This document shows positions 9,069 through 11,208 of a stretch of 11,208 nt of DNA, piece after piece (position 1 is the stretch's first letter; each line of letters opens with the position of its first letter). A program made the position numbers and the translations under genes. The stretch comes from Shewanella sp. (GTDB lineage: Bacteria; Pseudomonadota; Gammaproteobacteria; Enterobacterales; Shewanellaceae), in the NCBI GenBank assembly GCA_004195335.1, contig SDWK01000052.1, positions 1-11,208 on the forward strand, read 5' to 3'. The notes beneath the pieces were generated by a model. That model was given only the letters and a program-made list of their open reading frames with translations. It did no database searches and had not been told where the DNA came from.

Positions 9069-9077
9069 TGTTATACT
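9069..9077 (+). promoter_or_regulatory. Extended -10 promoter for the DUF3530 gene
   Basis: TATACT at 9072-9077 is preceded by TG at 9069-9070, giving an extended -10 element. No good -35 hexamer is visible, which is common for extended -10 promoters. Transcription would start near 9084, about 29 bases before the ATG and just after the rapA terminator. Confidence 0.5.
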
Positions 9078-9112
9078 TTCTCTATTCCAGATTAACATTC
9101 AGTTTCGTCTCT

Positions 9113-9997
9113 ATGAGTTTTATCCGCCTGTTTTCTTATCCCGTGGTGCTTACCTGTTTAACTGTTTGTGCCGTGCTCTCCTCTCTTGTATGGGCGCAAG
9201 CTGCTGACGACATTTCTAAATATGACTACCTTCCCAATGACGAAGTGCTCTCAATTGATGTTGGTAAACAGAAATCTGAAGTGCTCATTCGTTCCTGGGT
9301 AGGTAAGAAGAAACTGGGTGCGGCTATCATGTTTGCCAGTACAGGTATGGATGCAGACTCAGCAGGCCTGCAGGCGTTTTTACGACGGGAATTGACTCAT
9401 ACGGGATGGGCGACCATTTCGGTAACCCCGCCCAACAGCGTTACGACGCCAAATTTTGCCACCACTCCCGAAGACATCGCCAAGGCAGGTGAAGGGGGAA
9501 GGATCCAAAAGAGCAGCGAACCCACTCGACAGTTTACCGATGAAAGCTGGCTGAAAATAAGGGAAAAACAGGAACTATTTGTCGTTCAATCGATGGACCA
9601 ACTTGATGCTCTGGGTAAGCCATATCCTGGAAAACGTATGCTAATCACGACGGCTCAGGGCGCGGGACTGACTATCTCACTGCTCAGTAAGAACAAGCTA
9701 GCAAAACCCGATATCTTAGTCATTATCAATCCATTTATGCGTAAGATCAGTGAGAATCAGGCCCTGCCAAAACTCTTGGCCGAGTTGGAGATCCCTGTAC
9801 TCGATATTCAATCAAGAGATGGACACAGTGCCTCCCTAGACACGGTAAAGATAAGGCGCGAGCTTTCTCCTCATAACTCACCATATCGATATAGCCAGCA
9901 ACTGATGTCTCTCAATCTGACTCAAGAGACGGCCTGGCAAAGCTGCCTAGAACTGATCGAAGGCTTTGCCCAACGAATTAACAAGGCATACCCTTAG
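9113..9997 (+). CDS. Exported DUF3530-family protein (alpha/beta-hydrolase-like)
   Basis: This 294-residue protein starts with a classic signal peptide: a basic residue at 5, a hydrophobic core at about 9-27 and a likely cleavage after AQA (28-30). It is therefore probably periplasmic. The body fits DUF3530, a family of unknown function with an alpha/beta-hydrolase-like fold. Visible matches are the AIMFASTGMDADS segment (71-83), LRRELTHTGWATISV (90-104), the elbow-like ITTAQGAG (178-185), VIINPF (203-208) and IPVLDIQS (227-234). Where a true hydrolase has its serine nucleophile, the elbow here reads AQGAG, so catalysis is doubtful. Residues about 107-145 are polar and probably form a flexible loop. 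No clear ribosome binding site precedes the ATG at 9113, but the signal peptide supports this start. It lies downstream of rapA with its own probable promoter and converges on the crotonase gene. The family call comes from remembered pattern. Confidence 0.78.
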   Translation: MSFIRLFSYPVVLTCLTVCAVLSSLVWAQAADDISKYDYLPNDEVLSIDVGKQKSEVLIRSWVGKKKLGAAIMFASTGMDADSAGLQAFLRRELTHTGWATISVTPPNSVTTPNFATTPEDIAKAGEGGRIQKSSEPTRQFTDESWLKIREKQELFVVQSMDQLDALGKPYPGKRMLITTAQGAGLTISLLSKNKLAKPDILVIINPFMRKISENQALPKLLAELEIPVLDIQSRDGHSASLDTVKIRRELSPHNSPYRYSQQLMSLNLTQETAWQSCLELIEGFAQRINKAYP

Positions 9998-10032
9998 AGT
10001 CATCTAACAAAAATGATTGGATTCTATCAGTA

Positions 10033-10055
10033 CAGAGCTGATTTTCGCAGCTCTG
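10033..10055. terminator. Hairpin between the convergent DUF3530 and crotonase genes
   Basis: CAGAGCTG at 10033-10040 pairs perfectly with CAGCTCTG at 10048-10055 around a 7-base loop. It sits 35 bases past the DUF3530 stop and 10 bases past the crotonase stop, so it could end both transcripts. Neither side has a close T-run; the minus strand reaches a run of five Ts only about 20 bases later. Termination is plausible but weakly supported. Confidence 0.4.
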
Positions 10056-10065
10056 CTGCTCAGAG

Positions 10066-10920
10066 TTACCACCATGCTTGTCGTTGTTTATACTCTGGTT
10101 TACTGCCTGGCTCTGGTTTACTGCCAGATTTGGCATCAGTTTCAGACTTGGCTTTATGGGATTGTCTTTTTGCCGCAATGATCCGATTACCGCCTAAAAG
10201 CAGTCTGATCTGACTGATAGACTCACGAGACAGTAAACTTCGGACACTCGCCCCCCAGCTGCGATTAATGCTCATTTTGATCGCGGCATTCGCATCCGGT
10301 GACGTGTTGGCGATCTCGCTGGCCAGTGCCAATGCTCTTTGCATGGGATCACTATCGATTTGTGTGATCAGTCCCTTTTCGAGCGACTCCTGAGCCGACA
10401 TTATTTTAGCTGTCATGGTTAATAGCAAAGCCTGATCTTTACCGATCAATTCTCTAAGTGATACTAAGCCCGCCATATCAGGCACTAAACCCCACTTAGC
10501 CTCCATGATCGATAACTTTGCATCTTCGGCTGCGATACGAATATCGGCGCCGAGCGCGATCTGCATTCCCCCTCCAAAACAGCACCCCTCTAACACAGCG
10601 ATGACAGGGATAGGTAAATTTCGCCAGCCAAAGGAGACTCTTTGAGCCAAATTGGCATTGCCGGGTAGCCACTTAAACAATAGTTTTACTGGCTGAATTG
10701 GCGATTGAATGACACTTTTCACATCAAGCCCGGAACTGAAATTTCCTCCAGCCCCCGATAAGATCACAACGTTAACCGTGAGATTTTTTCTCAACTCCGA
10801 GATAACATTGTCCAACTCCTTAAACATAGCGAAGTTAAGCGCGTTATATTTGTCTGGCCGATCGATAACGACCTGTGCAACGCCATTATCTATGTGTAAC
10901 TTAATATACTTCCTTGTCAT
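10066..10920 (-). CDS. Crotonase (enoyl-CoA hydratase/isomerase) family protein
   Basis: This 284-residue cytoplasmic protein has the crotonase fold, which stabilises acyl-CoA enolates. Visible signatures are RPDKYNAL (21-28), the first oxyanion-hole segment FSSGLD (61-66), the second at CCFGGGMQIALGADIRIA (113-130), and MEAKWGLVPDMAG (139-151). Glu140 aligns with the second catalytic glutamate of classic hydratase (rat Glu164). The first (Glu144) aligns with Gln120 here. Asp148, eight residues after Glu140, matches the Glu/Asp spacing of dienoyl-CoA isomerase. True hydratase activity is therefore uncertain. After about residue 250 the chain becomes a polar lysine-rich tail with two GSKPE repeats, ending QAWW. 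I chose the ATG at 10918-10920 because it has an AGAGGA element just upstream and homology begins there. An upstream in-frame ATG at 10954-10956 lacks a binding site and overlaps an operator-like palindrome. The gene is monocistronic in this window. Confidence 0.9.
   Translation of the reverse strand: MTRKYIKLHIDNGVAQVVIDRPDKYNALNFAMFKELDNVISELRKNLTVNVVILSGAGGNFSSGLDVKSVIQSPIQPVKLLFKWLPGNANLAQRVSFGWRNLPIPVIAVLEGCCFGGGMQIALGADIRIAAEDAKLSIMEAKWGLVPDMAGLVSLRELIGKDQALLLTMTAKIMSAQESLEKGLITQIDSDPMQRALALASEIANTSPDANAAIKMSINRSWGASVRSLLSRESISQIRLLLGGNRIIAAKRQSHKAKSETDAKSGSKPEPGSKPEYKQRQAWW
10093..10128. repeat. Two tandem 18-base units in the crotonase 3' end
   Basis: Units 10093-10110 and 10111-10128 are identical over 15 bases and differ only in the last three. 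On the minus strand they encode GSKPEP and GSKPEY in the C-terminal tail. The 18-base period keeps the reading frame, so copy number could vary without breaking the protein. Confidence 0.8.
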
Positions 10921-10937
10921 CTCATCCTCTCTAGCTA

Positions 10938-10954
10938 AACTGGTCTGTCCAGAC
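10938..10954 (-). promoter_or_regulatory. FadR-like operator upstream of the crotonase gene
   Basis: AACTGGTCTGTCCAGAC is an imperfect palindrome resembling the FadR operator pattern AACTGGTCNGACCAGTT as I recall it, with 14 of 17 positions agreeing. It lies 18-34 bases before the chosen start. FadR is a GntR-family regulator that leaves DNA when it binds long-chain acyl-CoA. The match to a fatty-acid-type gene is suggestive. The regulator itself is not in the window. Confidence 0.45.
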
Positions 10955-10956
10955 AT

Positions 10957-11208
10957 TCAGGTTAACATATTTAGAATGTTTAACTAATAGCGATAACATG
11001 CGGAGTAAAAGTTGACTTAAGTCAAAAAAATGGCACTCTGACTGACTATTTGAATATAGAGTGATAGACAATAGTTGCCTAGGTTTACCCATGGATTGAT
11101 AAAACCAGTAACTATTCAAGGCCTAAGAGAGAGATATATCGAGGTTTTCAGAAGACTTTAACGATAAAATATAGCAATAACCTAGCCGAACTCAGCCCAT
11201 GAAAGAAG
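10957..11208. other. Right-edge regulatory spacer
   Basis: This region upstream of the crotonase gene runs to the window end. It holds an imperfect inverted repeat at 10961-10984 (GTTAACAT and ATGTTTAAC), the 14-base palindrome at 11012-11025 and another GCCTAGGTT at 11077-11085. An ATG at 11199-11201 gives only three codons and has no ribosome binding site, so no right-hand gene is called. No further gene is seen. Confidence 0.5.
10984..11025 (-). promoter_or_regulatory. Possible crotonase promoter with FNR/FixK-like box
   Basis: TTGACTTAAGTCAA at 11012-11025 is a perfect 14-base palindrome and fits the TTGAY-N4-RTCAA form used by FNR/FixK-type regulators (EtrA in Shewanella). On the minus strand a TATTAG -10 candidate lies at 10984-10989. 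With the usual spacing, transcription would start near 10977, which puts the centre of the palindrome at -41.5, the standard class II activator position. The -10 was picked with that spacing in mind, so this is suggestive only. Confidence 0.4.

Noticed and set aside
10954..10956. Upstream ATG as the crotonase start, giving 296 residues.
   Set aside because: It has no ribosome binding site, overlaps the FadR-like palindrome, and the extra 12 residues precede the conserved start of the family.
11031..11047. Possible sigma-54 promoter starting TGGCAC.
   Set aside because: The GG is present but the -12 GC is not at the required spacing; the bases there read GA.
11199..11208. ATG at the right edge as the start of a plus-strand gene.
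   Set aside because: Only three codons are visible and there is no ribosome binding site.

Overview
The window looks like chromosomal core sequence from a marine gammaproteobacterium of the Alteromonadales, most likely Shewanella or a close relative. RapA has the exact 968-residue length and sequence style of the enterobacterial protein, the other genes are gammaproteobacterial in type, and base composition is moderate throughout. The Shewanella assignment rests on remembered gene neighbourhoods (hybrid kinase, phoH, rapA, DUF3530, crotonase) and was not checked. There is no transposase, integrase, tRNA, rRNA or CRISPR array, and no sign of recent transfer.

Layout. Positions 127-3822 (minus) encode a 1231-residue membrane hybrid sensor histidine kinase with a periplasmic Cache-type sensor, two PAS domains, a kinase core and two receiver domains. 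A 336-base spacer with a terminator-like hairpin separates it from a PIN-PhoH ATPase at 4159-5553 (minus). A 522-base divergent spacer follows. It holds a doubtful small open frame, two hairpins and a probable rapA promoter with a GC-rich discriminator. rapA fills 6076-8982 (plus) and ends in a CTAG-rich terminator-like palindrome. A secreted DUF3530 protein is encoded at 9113-9997 (plus), convergent with a crotonase-family gene at 10066-10920 (minus). The last 250 bases look regulatory.

How the genes relate. They are mostly separate transcription units and do not form one pathway. RapA recycles RNA polymerase. The PIN-PhoH protein probably acts on RNA. The kinase senses a periplasmic signal and must pass phosphate to a partner encoded elsewhere. 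The crotonase probably acts on acyl-CoA, and its upstream region carries a FadR-like operator and an FNR/FixK-like palindrome.

I see no convincing new multi-gene system. The best leads are the crotonase regulatory region with its altered active site, the structured phoH-rapA spacer, and the CTAG-rich palindromes between genes.
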